NCBI RefSeq assembly: GCF_019097595.1
Contig: NC_080734.1
Coordinates: 9,989,392 to 10,053,391, forward strand
DNA: 64,000 bases
Direction: 5' to 3'
Source of the DNA: Hemibagrus wyckioides
Taxonomy: Eukaryota > Chordata > Actinopteri > Siluriformes > Bagridae
A model generated the notes under the pieces. It had not been told where the DNA came from and ran no database searches. It saw only the letters and a program-made list of their open reading frames with translations. Position 1 is the stretch's first letter, and each line of letters starts with the position of its first letter. Shown here piece by piece: positions 47,814 through 60,586 of the stretch. A program made the position numbers and the translations under genes.

Positions 47814-49888
47814 ACCTAAATCTATCATCTTCAATACTATATTGTTTTATCTGTAATATTTCATTAAATTGCAATCTGAGCAGTGTTGCTGTTAATACTG
47901 AGGTCTGAATACTGATATACAGTACAATATCAATCAAAGCTTTGATATTAACTCCTCTCTATACACTCTTAAAAGTGAAAGATAAACATTTTTTTAAAAG
48001 TCCAGAATGCCTGTGATGACACTTGCGAATTCAATCCGGAAACATTTATCACAATCACCTTGGGTTCTCTTAATGATGTTGATACAGTACAATTTTAAAA
48101 GGTTCATAAACTGCAGAGTGCATGTTGTATGGAAATCTCTGATACTCTCTGGAAGTAATGAGTCCTTGGAGTGCAGTGAAGGTTAAAAACCTTTTTTTTT
48201 TCACTGCACTATAAGACTTAAGTAATTTTATTGCTTGGTCTGTCCTCCAAGGAACAGCCATAGATCTGCTAACACCACAGAGTTATAACCTAAGGAGCTC
48301 TGGCAGGAAACGTAACGGCTGGTTTGAGCCAGAGTGAGTCACAACACAGAGGACTAAAAGCTGACTATCAGCTATGTTAAGTTTGTTGGACTTCGGTCCA
48401 CTGTACTGTCTAGTATTCTGTGGCTCATTTGCTCTTAATGAGTGTTAGACCAGCTACAGGAAACGTGTTCATTTTACATGAGGTACACTCTGTGTGTTAA
48501 CCCCAGACCTAGGAAACGAACAGACGCAGAGCAGCAGAGGATAGGAGTGGTGTCGAGAATCCCACCGCTTTCTCACCCACAGACTTATGTTTGTGTGAGA
48601 CATGTGACAGTATAAATCCAAGCTGCCGTCTCAGGTTAATTCAGAAATCAGAAAGCCTTCAATACCACCCACCGTACGACCTTGTAAGTGACTAATCCCA
48701 CTAAAAAAACGAGGCTATGCCACATTTCCTCTATGTTGCGTAATCTAAAAGAGAGACGCACGGAACAAGAAAAGGTAGAGGGTGAAAGTAGGAAGCAAAC
48801 AAAACTCCTGCTGAAAAAGTGTTCACTGGATGGCCGTCCACCAGCTGTGGCAGAGAGCCCATGGTTCTGTCTCTTTCATTCTCTCTCACTGCATGCTGGG
48901 AAGAATAAGGCTGAGACAGACTAACAGTGAGCATAGGGAGAAACACTTTCCTAGGCTATGACTAGAGGTGGATGGGGGGTCTTTCTGGAGCACAAAGCTA
49001 TAAAAAGCAAACAGTAATCATGCCAAGTTCTGATCAAAGCTTGCCCCCACCTTCTGAACAACACACACACACACAGCACAAACACTCTCACGAATGCACA
49101 CATAGGCACAGAAAGAGACAACACTCTCATGCATACCCAATGAGACAAGCTCAGATGTTTCCAACCTTTTTCTTATGCTTGTTTGTCATTCATAATTAAA
49201 GTAATTCGTATTAAAGAGGGGGAAAGCGCAGTGAAGTGTGCACATCACTGGTACAGAGAATTAAGGATTAAAGCCCACTAGTGCACAGTGCAACACAGAG
49301 CTTCCCATTTACACATGCAGAATGCTGGCAAATGTAAGAGCCAAGGGTTAAGCCTGGTTGCACACCAGGTCCTGAATGAAATGAAATTCTGATTTCTTAC
49401 TTTTATTCTCCAGTATTACAAAAAAAAAGGACCTAAAAGTCACACTGTACTTTAAAAGATAAATATGCATATGTATATAGAAAAGTACCACTGCTGTACA
49501 ACTTTAATATAGTGGAGCTGCAGTCATTTCAAACAAGGATGGCAGTAAAGACTTTTGATTATTTTGGAGGAAGGCCCGCTGAAGCTATTCTTCATTTCTA
49601 GCCCCTTTCTCTTCTATTTTTTTTTTTATTTCTTTTTTTTTTTTTATTACTGCTATTCCCTACCTGTGCTGCCGTAAAATATTCTGTGTTCTTTCAGCAG
49701 TAATGGCAAGCACTTTCAGGTACAATCCATTCACCAGCAGGAGCATTTTCATATTTGTGAGTTAAAATAAGGTGTCTCTCTGTTAGTCTGTTCTCTCCAC
49801 GGAGACAGATGGGGATTAAAATCAGAGTTTGCCTAGGGCTACAGGGGATTTTGGGACAGCACACACATCTAATTATTACAACAGCATC

Positions 49889-49919
<31 letters not shown>

Positions 49920-51709
49920 AGAAAATGGCAAGGAAAGTTTGTTGGTAAAGATGCAGCATCCTTTCTAATAAGTATGTTACTGAGGCATATATAAGCATGC
50001 TTTCGAGACTGATTCTCGAAAATATTTACCAGAAATATGTCGTTAAAGAGGAGCCAGGGGATTTTGCAGGTATTAGTGCTTTGATGCCTCTCATTCCAAT
50101 TACAACCCTGAATGTGTTCTTATTTTCCACACTAATTTATCAGATACTTTTAACCGCAAATAAATGTAACGCTATGTTTAGCTGAGCAGTGGCTCGTGAC
50201 CATAGATTTTAATGTGGCAAGACAACATTAATAACCACACAGCCTCAAACTAAATTAAGTTATAATACTTATGTGCTGTAGTGAATTTTAAAGTTACCCT
50301 AAGAACATATTCATACAGCATACAGTCAAGCAGCTCCTTTAGAATGGCATTAGTAGTACTGATGTTTAATTGTTTTCCCGTCATGCTTGTAACAGTATGA
50401 GAAATAATCCAATTCATTCAATTTTGAATCAATTCCATGCATAAAGGATACAGCAGAATAAAATTTGAACCTATGATAATATTAATTATGCATTAGATAT
50501 AATAATATTGATATTATTACCATGAGTTAAGTTTGTGAAATAAATGGTTAACTGTGAGCACTGCTAATATAATATAATAAAAACATCAATAGAGGAAAGG
50601 TGGATTGGCGTATTTTCAGGTATCTGCCGTTATGAATTTGAAGCAGGATTTGGAAGCTGTCTTGTAGAAGAAAAGATGCTCCGCCAGGCTTTGCTGAGAG
50701 AAGTGTAAAGCAGCATGGTGGAGCTGAAGTGCTGAGCCTCGGGGATCTTTACAGGAGCAGAGTCAAGAGCTCAGCCTTTGCTTTGTGGTGAGAAGGCAAT
50801 AAGAGGAGGAAATCAAGACTCTGTGTGTCAGCTGCTGCCTCTCACTGTGCCTGCCTGCTCGAGCAGGAGAAGAGGAGAGAGATTGGCTGAGGGCAACCTT
50901 CAGCAGCTCTCTGATCTCCATGATGACATGCAGGCCTCTACTCACAGCAAAACGTGCTGCCAATCCCATGACCGCACCGGTCTATTTTTCTCTGTGTCTT
51001 ACTTTCATATAAAAATGCCAAAATAAATGATGACATCGCAAGGAAAGATTACCTGCAACTGGATTACTCTGAAATTACCTGGGTTACCCAGTACTGTATT
51101 ATATTAATGGGATTAATATTTCATTAGTGGCATCAACATTTCATTAGGCTATGTGAAAGCTTTATATACCCTTGATGATGACCAGGGGTGTAACATAAAT
51201 ATTAATTATTCTCATTATTTTAATTAGGTATTTTAAAGTGTGCTTAATTAAGTAGTTTAAAATGGGTTGACTTTTATTTTTATTTGCGTACATTTTAAGC
51301 GCTTTAACAATGCTCTACTAGTTTTCCTTCAAGTGTGACCTCATTATATTTGTTTGATCATTGTTTTTGTTTTGTTTTTTTTACTTTGCATAGACAACAA
51401 ATATTAACTGCTAATCATGGAGGTGACATCGCCGAGGAGATGTGAAGGATGCAACAATCAGTGACATTAATCATTAACATCAGTGACTTCACCTGCAAGA
51501 GCTTTCCAATGTCAAAGTGCAATAGAGTGCTCATGACGTGTCTGATGTTCTCTCGGCGAGTTTTCGAATGAAAAGCATTCAGGAATTCAGCCTGCCATGA
51601 ATTAGAAGGATCACATGAATGATTCTGGTTTATTCTTGGTTAGCTAGTGTTTAAGAAAATGACTCTGAATATTTTTAAACTATTACTTGAGGTGTTTTTA
51701 GAGTTAACA
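47814..51709. other. Largely unassigned intron
   Basis: Contains an (AG)n run at 49893-49919 and T-rich stretches near 49618-49645. The stretch 50640-51010 is GC-richer and open on both strands for 60-80 codons, but no family was recognised. The rest shows no repeats. Confidence 0.45.
49893..49919. repeat. (AG)n microsatellite
   Basis: About 13 AG units. Confidence 0.96.
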
Positions 51710-52240
51710 TACACCGACCAGGCATAAAATTATGACCACCTGCCTAATACTGTGTTGGTCTGCATTTTGCTGCCAAAACAGCCCTGACCCGTCATGCACT
51801 GTATATTCTAACACTTTTCTATCAGAACCAGCATTAACTTCTTCAGCAATTTGAGCAACAGTAGCTCGTCTGTTGGATCTGATCACACGGACCAGCCTTC
51901 ACTCCCCACGTACATCAATGAGCCTTGGCCACCCATGACCCTGTCGCCAGTTCACCACTGTTCCTTCCTTGGACCACTTTTGATAGCTACTGACCACTGC
52001 AGACTGGGAACACCCCACAAGAGCTGCAGTTTTGGAGATGCTCTGATCCAGTCACCATCACAATTTGGCCCTTGTCAAACTCCCACAAATCCTTACGCTT
52101 GTCCATTTTTCCTGCTTTGAGGACAAAATGTTCACTTACTGCCTAATATATCCCACCTACTAACAGGTGCCATGATGAGGAGATAATCAGTGTTATTCAC
52201 TTCACCTCTCAGTGCTCATAATGTTATGCCTGATTGTGTA
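51710..52240 (-). mobile_element. Tc1 deletion derivative, copy A
   Basis: Inverted ends TACACCGACCAGGCATAAAA and, from the right, TACACAATCAGGCATAACAT bound 531 bases with TA tips. The minus strand carries the N-terminal transposase region; SNRRATVAQIAEEVNAGSDR is visible. It then reads EYTVHDGSGLF, joining the end of the DNA-binding domain to sequence that normally lies just before the second catalytic aspartate. The whole middle with the first aspartate is deleted. Confidence 0.9.
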
Positions 52241-52433
52241 CTTCCACAGTACATTTGTTGACATAACATTACATTTACTTGAGAATGATTTTTAGTCAAA
52301 AGTATCCTGATGATGACTAACTAACCTATTTAAACATGTACAAAGGTTTAATCCAACAGATATCGGCTTTTAAGACTGCCATGCCAGTTCACATAACATA
52401 ACACCTAATACAAGTTATGTAGATTTTTGCTAA

Positions 52434-52577
52434 ATGGATGGACGGATGGACAGATTGATGGATGGATGGATGGATGGATGGATGGTTGGTTGGTTGGTTG
52501 GTTGATTGATTGAATGGATGGATGAATGGATGAATGGATGGATGGATGGATGACTGGATGGATGACTGGATGGATGA
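52434..52577. repeat. Imperfect GATG/GGTT tetranucleotide array
   Basis: GGAT units with blocks of GGTT, GATT and GACT variants. Confidence 0.95.
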
Positions 52578-53291
52578 CCTCTTCTTAGCAGATGTAGCTA
52601 GCCCTACTTCAGATATGTTATTTCATAATGGTGGTATAATTGTGATGATGTGGCACAGCATGTCAGACAAAGTAAGTAAACTGAGTCTCATATGCCCTTT
52701 CATTGTCTTCTCTGGCCATCAGAGAAGCTTTCTGCTTCTAAGATTTTTATATCATGATGCCAGAATGGCATAAACCTTCTGTTTTTAGCATTTGTCATAT
52801 CATAAGTTTCCATCTAACAGCTACTTGTAAAATCATTCCATTATGAATTCTACTCTTTTCTAATCAAATCATCTAAAAAATAAACTAAAATAAAAAAATA
52901 GTTATGAGCATTAAATTTGTACAATGTATTATTCAGTGTAGCTGAGCTGTCAGTCTAGCATACTCTCAGCAGGAGTGAAACTGCACACTGCACGTGTGCT
53001 GTCCTCTCTGCAGCAATCCGCTACTCGGCTGATGCTAAAAAGAACTTTCTGTCCGCTTACACAGTGCTTTCTCGCTTAGCTGCAGTACAGGTGTATGAAA
53101 GAGTGACTCGGGACGCAGGCTTTACAAATCTCTAACTCTCAGCTTTTTTTTTGTAGCTTAAAGTCACTATGATGAGCTGTCACTTTCTGCCATGAATGCA
53201 AAGTGTTCATTTAAAATGTTTGTGCATTTGTTCAGTTTTTATGTGACAATACCAGAATACTCACAATAACGATACCATGTATAGAATTACA
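52578..53291. other. Unassigned intron sequence
   Basis: No recognised repeat or exon. Confidence 0.5.

Positions 53292-53348
<57 letters not shown>
53292..53348. repeat. (ATAG)n microsatellite
   Basis: About 14 units, ending GACATG. Confidence 0.97.
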
Positions 53349-53586
53349 CATGTGCAGTACGATAGGGACGTTCCACTATTCATGAATCATGGGGGGGGGC
53401 CCACATTTGAAAAGATGTAATAATAACGTTAAAATCAATATGGTTATAGACAGACCATATAATATATGATAGAAAACTAATAAGTACTATATGATTTATA
53501 TATGTTTCTTGAAATTGGTCGGAGCCCCCTAATTGGTCGGGGCCCCAAGCGGCTGCTTACCTCGCTTATTGGTTAAGTCCGCCCCT
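53349..53586. repeat. Spacer between tetranucleotide arrays, possible hAT-derived sequence
   Basis: A nine-G run followed by CCC near 53391-53402, two ATTGGTCGG blocks and an end TTAAGTCCGCCCCTG that reads CAGGGGCGGACTTAA in reverse, like a hAT terminus. The partner end was not found. Confidence 0.4.
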
Positions 53587-53665
53587 GGATGGATGGATGG
53601 ATGGATGGATGGATGGATGGATGGATAGATAGATAGATAGATGGATGGATGGATGGATGGATGGG

Positions 53666-53758
<93 letters not shown>
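53587..53758. repeat. Compound tetranucleotide array (GGAT)(AGAT)(GGAT)(AGAT)
   Basis: Alternating blocks of GGAT and AGAT units with a single GGGT variant. The long Ser-Ile-Tyr-Leu frame over it is not a gene. Confidence 0.97.
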
Positions 53759-55176
53759 TTAGATAATTGAAATAAATTTACATTTGAAAACACACACATA
53801 CGCACACACACAACCAGTCACTGAAGTCTATGAATACCCAATATTCATATTATAATCGCTATTTATTTCCTTATAAATGAATAAAAAAGCTCTTTATAAA
53901 ATAAATAAAACAATAAATAACCATACAGCTCTATCCAGCCTATAATCCTGCCCTGCACCCGATGTTCGTGTGATCCGCTCAGATCTACCATCACCCTGAC
54001 CTCTATCAAGAAGATGCTTAAGATTAATAAAGGACTGAATATGAACATGTTTTCATTTCACAGATTCTGAAATCCTGTGTTAACCCAGCGCAGTAGCACT
54101 GACCAATCAGGAATGAGCTCTGACGTCATTCTTTCTTTTTCCTAGAAACATGCACAAATGATTTTAACTAGCGGTTATAGGTGTAGCTCAATACTGTATG
54201 AGCCCAAACTGTACTGTTGTTACGCTAAAAATAGCAGCACTCCCAAGCAGCGAGTAATTAGAGACACTCTTGTCTTCTTTTTCCCTGCACTTTGCACGTC
54301 TCGCCCGTCAGAGTCTAATTAGCATGTGCAGTTTGTAGGCAAATTAAGTCAGGTGTCAGTATTGAGCTATTTACATACACCATCGAAAATATCAACCGAT
54401 ACAGAATTCAATCACTTACTACACTGCAGTAAAAAAAAACGTATTGATAATGCACTTCCACTCAAGCCTGTCGGAATATGTCAGTGCAGGTTTATGTTAA
54501 TGTGATAGCATTTATAATAATAAGAATACGAAGAATGGGAGAAAAAGAAGAAGAAGAAGAAGAAGGTAATGCTTGCAGTGATTTCATATAAACAATCCGC
54601 AATGCCTGATCTATAGCGTACCTCCCCTCTTCCCCTCCCTGGTTATGGCATGTGGGACTCACAGAGCACACAGAGCACAGGGCTTTGACCTGGTTTATCA
54701 CTTTGCATCTGCTCAGAGGACATGTGCATTTGTCTTACAGCAGTGTGAAACATAAACAATAAGGGCGTTTCAGTATTCACGATACATCACTGACACTCTA
54801 TTGTATCGCCACCGATGGATGCCAGCTGACTCCAAAATGATAAACTGCATATTTACACGAGTGCCAACAGCTTGTTATGAATATTCAAATGTATCGAAAG
54901 CACACACTGAGAGATTTCCATCCTTATAACTCACTAAACAATAGTTTAACTGTTGCAGCTTGTAAGATTTAAATAATGACTGCGCAATTTAAATACATGG
55001 GAATGAAAGAAGTATCTTCATTCTGGGGTTCTTTTTTGTTTTGTTTTAAGAGAACTTTTAATGCGACATGTAGGAGGATTTAGGATTAGACAGATGAAAG
55101 TTGAATGTAAAATGAGAAATTTATCAATTCCAGAGTTTTTAGTGATCACTTTCCCCTGTTGCTGATACACACAATA
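53759..55176. other. Repeat-poor intron
   Basis: No recognised mobile element. An AAG run lies at 54545-54565. The part 54230-54380 has TCTAATTAGCATGTGCAG and TTAAGTCAGG-type motifs and may be conserved. Confidence 0.4.
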
Positions 55177-55740
55177 TACACCGATCAGGCATAACATTAT
55201 GAGCACTGAGAGGTGAAGTGAATTACACTGATTATCTCCTCATCATGGCACCTGTTAGTGGGTGGGATATATTAGACAGCAAGTGAACATTTTGTCCTTA
55301 AATTTGATGTGTTAGAAGCAGGAAAAATGGACAAGCGTAAGGATTTGAGTGAGTTTGGGGAACTCATCGAAATTTGGGGGAGTTTGAAGGTTTGACGAAG
55401 GGCCAAATTGTGATGGCTAGACCACTGGATCAGAGCATCTCCAAAACTGCAGCTATTGTGGGGTGTTCCCAGTCTGCAGTGGTCAGTATCTATCAAAAGT
55501 GGTCCAAGAAAGGAACAGTGATGAACTGGTGACAGGGTCATGGGCGGCCAAGGTTCATTGATGCATGTGGGGAGAGAAGGCTGGTCCGTGTGATCTGATC
55601 CAACAGACGAGCTACTGTTGCTCAAACTGCTGAAGAAGTTAATGCTGGTTCTGATAGAAAGGTGTCAGAATACACAGTGCATGACGGGTCAGGGCTGTTT
55701 TGGAAGCAAAACGGGGGACCAACACCATATTAGGCAGGTG
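55177..55740 (+). mobile_element. Tc1 deletion derivative, copy B
   Basis: The left end TACACCGATCAGGCATAACA matches copy A, but the right end stops after GGCAGGTG, so the right inverted repeat is lost. The plus strand holds remnants of the N-terminal domain ([54 protein letters not shown]) in broken frames. It has the same join, EYTVHDGSGLF, as copy A. Confidence 0.9.
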
Positions 55741-56609
55741 TTTAGTCCAGGTAAGTAAGCACTGAACTGGTTTTGACAGTCGTAGCAGTAGGAAATGAAA
55801 ACTAATTCCAAAAACGTTGCAGATTTCATCAGGAATTACCGATTTGAATTGATTACAATCCAGAATGTTTTTAAACTTACAAATAACATGTGGTCCATTG
55901 ATTTTGTAGTAATAGCCAAATTACAGCCATCTTTCTTCAAATTGCTTTTGCCTTTATGGTAAAAGCTGAAATAGCATCCATCTAGTTTTTTCACACTTTT
56001 AACCTCCTCATTTGCAAACAGCCAATATACTGAACCATTTAATTGGCCCATTTTGTTGCACGTTTCTATCCAACTATTGCTCCATGATTAGTTTAGTGAT
56101 TTGCTGGAAATGTTGAGAAATTACTGAATGCAATATTTTAACCGTGACTAGATGACTTTTTTTTCTGAGTTATCTATTATATATATGAAATGCCTTTGTG
56201 TATATATAAAAAAAAAAAATGAAATAGCATACCATTATAGGAAACTAATCGACAGCAGCATGGTGTGTCGTAGCCCAAGTATAATTGATTATTTTTTCTT
56301 TCCCTTATACTGCTGTTATCTACGATTTTATATTTATTAAAGAACCGTACCTTACATTCAATCCTATGGGACATTACAGAAACAGTTTGATTTGTGATAT
56401 CATGTTACCGCAGCTGCAAGTAGAAGTTCACTGGGGGTTTTTTCTCTCTGCCTTGTGAATAATATATTTCTGCAGCAAGTCTCATTCGTAGTAAAGCATA
56501 AAATCTGAACACTTTCATTTAAATGAACAGTTTTAGCTCAGTGTGGAAATTAGTTTCCTTCCAAAAAAATCCTAAATAAATCTTCTCTTTACAGCAAGCT
56601 TTACTACAG
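55741..56609. other. Unassigned intron sequence
   Basis: AT-rich, no recognised element. Confidence 0.5.
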
Positions 56610-57045
56610 AGACAATTATACACTCACGCCTGTCTCCTTCTACTGCTAGAATAAGCTCCATTCTTAAGGGAAGGCTTTTCCTTGTATTTTATAGCATGGA
56701 TGTGGTGATTTGCGATCATTCAGCCACAAGAGCTTTATTAAGATCAGGTACTGATATTGGATGAGGAGATCTGTGGCGTGGTTTCAGTTCATCTCAAAGG
56801 TGTTCAGTGGGGTTGAGGTCAGGGCTCTGCGCCGGACACTCAATTTTTTTTCACTCCAACCTTGAAAAACCATGTTTTCATGGTCCATTGTCATGCTGGA
56901 ACAAGTTTTCGCCGATTAGTTCCAGTCAAGTGAAGTTGTAATGCTACAGCATATAAAGACATTCTACACAGTTGTGTGTTTCCAACTTTGTGGCAAAAGT
57001 TTAAGGAAATGGGTGTGATGGTCACGTGAGCACAAAATACATTTG
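56610..57045 (-). mobile_element. Tc1-derived non-autonomous element, family T copy 3
   Basis: CATTCAGCCACAAGAGCTTT, AGGTGTTCAGTGGGGTTGAG and CATTGTCATGCTGGAACAAG match copy 2 in the same orientation. Terminal repeats are worn and the ends approximate. Confidence 0.8.
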
Positions 57046-57643
57046 GCCAAAAACAAATTTTACATTTTAAGACTTAAGCTAAATCAGTGTCAGGTCCCTG
57101 AGACTACTGTAAGAATACTGTAATAAAACAACTGCGTTAATATAAACTTTTTTATAAGATTCGGCCGTTAGTACTGACAGATCTGTGCTGTAACAGAAAA
57201 TTAATCGACACCTCCGGAGTAATACACTACCGTGGGAGCATCGTGGAATGAATGTCAACGTTAAAGATTCCTGCTATGACGGTTATTTCAATTTTATACA
57301 TTAAAAATTATCATATGAAATAAAGTATTCATTACAATGTCCAAGGTCATTGTGAAAACCTGAGTGTATAGCCGTCGCTTTTTTCGTATTAAGTTGTTAA
57401 TAGTATTTTTCCTTAACCCTTTGCAGATTTCATGTGTTCAGTATACTGGGCATCGAATATTCTGTTTAATTATTTATAAACTAATTACCTCACTAACTAG
57501 TCAAAAGTGCTGTGCTATTTATTACGATTGACATGTTTAAACAAAATCTTTGTAAAGTTTGCAACCTCTGGTTAGGGTCTGAGTTTCGGAAATGCATCTC
57601 CAAGAGTGGAATATTATAGAATAGAATATTCTGATTCATATGG

Positions 57644-57646
<3 letters not shown>

Positions 57647-57675
<29 letters not shown>
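57647..57675. repeat. (GT)n microsatellite
   Basis: About 14 GT units directly before a SINE fragment. Confidence 0.96.
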
Positions 57676-57699
57676 CTGTCTATGTGTAAGTCTGTTTAT

Positions 57700-57825
57700 T
57701 TTGGCCCAGACTACCCAGAAACATCCTATGCAGACGCAGGGACAATATGCAAAACTCCACGCAGACAGTAACTGGAGCTCAGACTGTGAGGAACCAGCAC
57801 TACCTGCTGTGACAGCTGCATGCTT
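57700..57825 (-). mobile_element. SINE fragment, 5' half
   Basis: GCAAAACTCCACGCAGACAG, TAACTGGAGCTCAGACTGTG and ACCAGCACTACC are the antisense 5' half of a Merlin-like SINE. Confidence 0.65.
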
Positions 57826-58770
57826 TCATGTAGTTACAAAATAAAGTCTAATGTTAAGTGAAGTTTCTAAGTGGATATGGTAGATTAACTGGAGATTTGG
57901 TGGAAAATAATTGGTTCTAAGCAGCAGGGTCAAATAATATTACATAGCTCTGCCATTCCCCTCCTACCAGCACAGTGTAAGAAAATGTGGAGCAAAAGGT
58001 CCTTGGAATGTCAAGAAAGAGGACAGTGGAGCTGTGGCTATATGGTGGTAAATGCAAAATCATTGTACATTTTAACAGAGAGAGAGAGAGAGAGAGAGAG
58101 ACTTTTCATCATTTGGCTTATCACATTAGTTTTTAGTATAAAAACATGAGTTAAATAATTAACACAGTTCTCTACCATCCACTCTGCTCTTATCTATAAA
58201 AAAAATTGTAGCTCAAAACATAACCTAATTAAAACACACACACACACAAATACAGTTTGCTGAAAATAAATGCCATGCATTTATTTTATTTAATTCAAAG
58301 CAAAACTTTCTTTCTTTTGAATGATTAAATATAGATGTAGCAATAAAACTCATTCTGTTAGCCATAAAAGAAAAACAAGATTTTTTTGTTTTTTTGATCA
58401 TGAAAAAGAGCCTTTATTACATTACTATGTTTTAAACAGCAACAAGTGGTCATTCCAGCAAAAGAAAAGAAAGAAAAAACAGAAAAAAGAAAAAAATATA
58501 CTAACACAGATGATAGAAATTAAAAATGAGAGTCAATGAGATGCATAAACAATCTATTTTTAATGTATCGAAACTGAATCATGACGTTTCTCTGTTTTCC
58601 TGCTCCTATCACTGTGTATGCTGTATTTATAACAAAATTAATTCCTGAATTTGGTAATTAATTCATTAGGCATTATGCATGACGGTAAATTATATCCATG
58701 ATAAATATGTTGCTTGTGTATAATGTACACTAGTTGTTAGAGAAATGTAGGTTATATGTAAGTTAAATAT
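57826..58770. other. Intron with simple repeats
   Basis: (AG)n at 58077-58101 and a short CA run near 58234. No recognised element otherwise. Confidence 0.6.
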
Positions 58771-59214
58771 TCACTGTGGCCATTCACTTCGGGTCACCTG
58801 ACCTTCAAACCACTTCTATATATTCCACAAAGTTACACACAATTGTATTGAATGCATTTGTATGATATAGATTTGCAATTTCCCTTTACTGGAATTAAAA
58901 GGCTCAAACCTGTTCTAGCATGACAATGCTGCTGTGCACAAAGCGAGCTCCATGAAGACATGGTCTTATCAATGCTGGAGTGGAAGAACTCGAGTGGACT
59001 GCACAGAGCCCTGACCTAAGCCCCACTGAACACCTCTATGATAAAGTGGAACACCGACAGCACCCCAGATCTTCTCACCCAACATCATTGTCTGACCTCT
59101 AGTGGAAAGCCATTCCAGACAAGTGGACGCTATTATAACAGAAAAAAGGGGTGTTAAAGCAGCATGTTCAAAAAGCACACATAGGTGTTCAAAAACCTCT
59201 GACCATATAATGTA
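58771..59214 (+). mobile_element. Tc1-derived non-autonomous element, family T copy 4
   Basis: CTGTTCTAGCATGACAATGC, GCACAAAGCGAGCTCCATGA and CTAAGCCCCACTGAACACCT match copy 1. The right end ACCATATAATGTAGTA is a worn terminal repeat. It is opposite in direction to copy 3. Confidence 0.82.
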
Positions 59215-60413
59215 GTATAAATCAGATCTTGTACTGAAGTTTTGCTTCAGTTCAAAAAAATGTGAAAAAGAAGCTATTTTGAAACTGGAAGTGCAATCAC
59301 TGCTTTGCTCTGATGATATAATTGTTCATCAGTAAAGTTTCTGAATAGTAAATGTAACTCTGCCTTCTTGTTGTTTGCCTACTGAGCCCAATTACACTGT
59401 GCTTTTTCCACACAATGAATCTGACGTTTGATGGCCTTAAAGAGCTTGCAAGTGTTTGGGAGTTTAATCACATGCATAATCATACTGTCACATGTGCACT
59501 AATGGAGTCTCTTCCATGCCTTGATGAATCTGCTTACGTTTATTTGATGTACCAGACTGCGGACACTTGCACAGAACCCATTACACTGTGTCTCTTAGTC
59601 TTGCCTGGCCTACATACAAGCTGAAACACTGTAGTTCTGCAGAGTGAAAGGAAGCAGCAAAGCCAAGCTTGTTGTCTAACTCCCTGGAGCAGATGAGCGA
59701 GAAGAAGAACGGAAATATGGGAGACAGAAGCAGGAGTAAAAGGAAAGATATGTTCGCAGCTCATCTCGTCTCAGTTGTTTATCATCGACATTTGAAATTT
59801 TAAGGCTTTTCAAGGCATCACTGTCAACATGCTTGGCTCAGCCTTGGCCCGTGCTTGTCAGAGCTGCTTAAAAGCCTGATTGCTGGCAAGATAAGTATTC
59901 ATTTTGAGTTGCCTGGGAGATTATTATTGTTTTATTTTTTGGGGTTTTTTTGTTGTTGTTGTTTTCTTCATGCAAGCCTTCTAACTCTCTTGCGCAATGC
60001 TTGCGTGGGGTGATGAGGACTCTCAGGTTGCAATCACTTCGCATTCTCTTCAGCGATTTATTCCCTGGCATGTATTGAGCAGGAAAAACAAGGAAGTTGG
60101 AGTCTGAGTAGGAGTGTGCTGTGGATTTTGTCACCATGACAACAGACATCACTTCAGACAGGAGCTGCGCATGGAATGGATGTGTAGGATGTGTGGGAGC
60201 GACACAACGGAAGTGTAGCCTAAGACTGCCAATGAGTCTCATGCCAAACACTCACACACCCGTGTCATCAGCACAATCTTAATCAACAAGAGGCCACCTA
60301 CAACATCACAGTGGATTGTGGGCCTTTTTTTTAAGACAAGCATTTGGCCTTCGGAGTGTTAATAAGCAGCAGTGCTGCAGTAAGCAAGCTGTGTATAAAA
60401 CTTAAAGGTATAT

Positions 60414-60425
<12 letters not shown>
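59215..60425. other. Unassigned intron sequence
   Basis: A T/GTT-rich patch lies at 59924-59965. No exon recognised; the 127-codon frame at 59868-60251 on the minus strand has an Asn/Lys-rich simple-repeat end and no family match. Confidence 0.45.

Positions 60426-60502
<77 letters not shown>
60426..60502. repeat. (TA)n microsatellite, left of Tc1
   Basis: About 37 TA units abut the left end of the Tc1 element. Confidence 0.97.
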
Positions 60503-60504
<2 letters not shown>

Positions 60505-60586
60505 CACTATATTGCCAAAAGTATTCGCTCACCTGCCTTGACTCGCATATGAACTTAAGTGACATCCCATTCCTAATCCATAGGGT

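Noticed and set aside
59868..60251. 127-codon minus-strand frame as a gene
   Set aside because: Its end is Asn/Lys low-complexity sequence from a GTT/T-rich patch and no domain is visible.
60344..60541. Frames of alternating Ile-Tyr, also at 61538-61723
   Set aside because: Direct translation of the TA microsatellites beside the Tc1 element.
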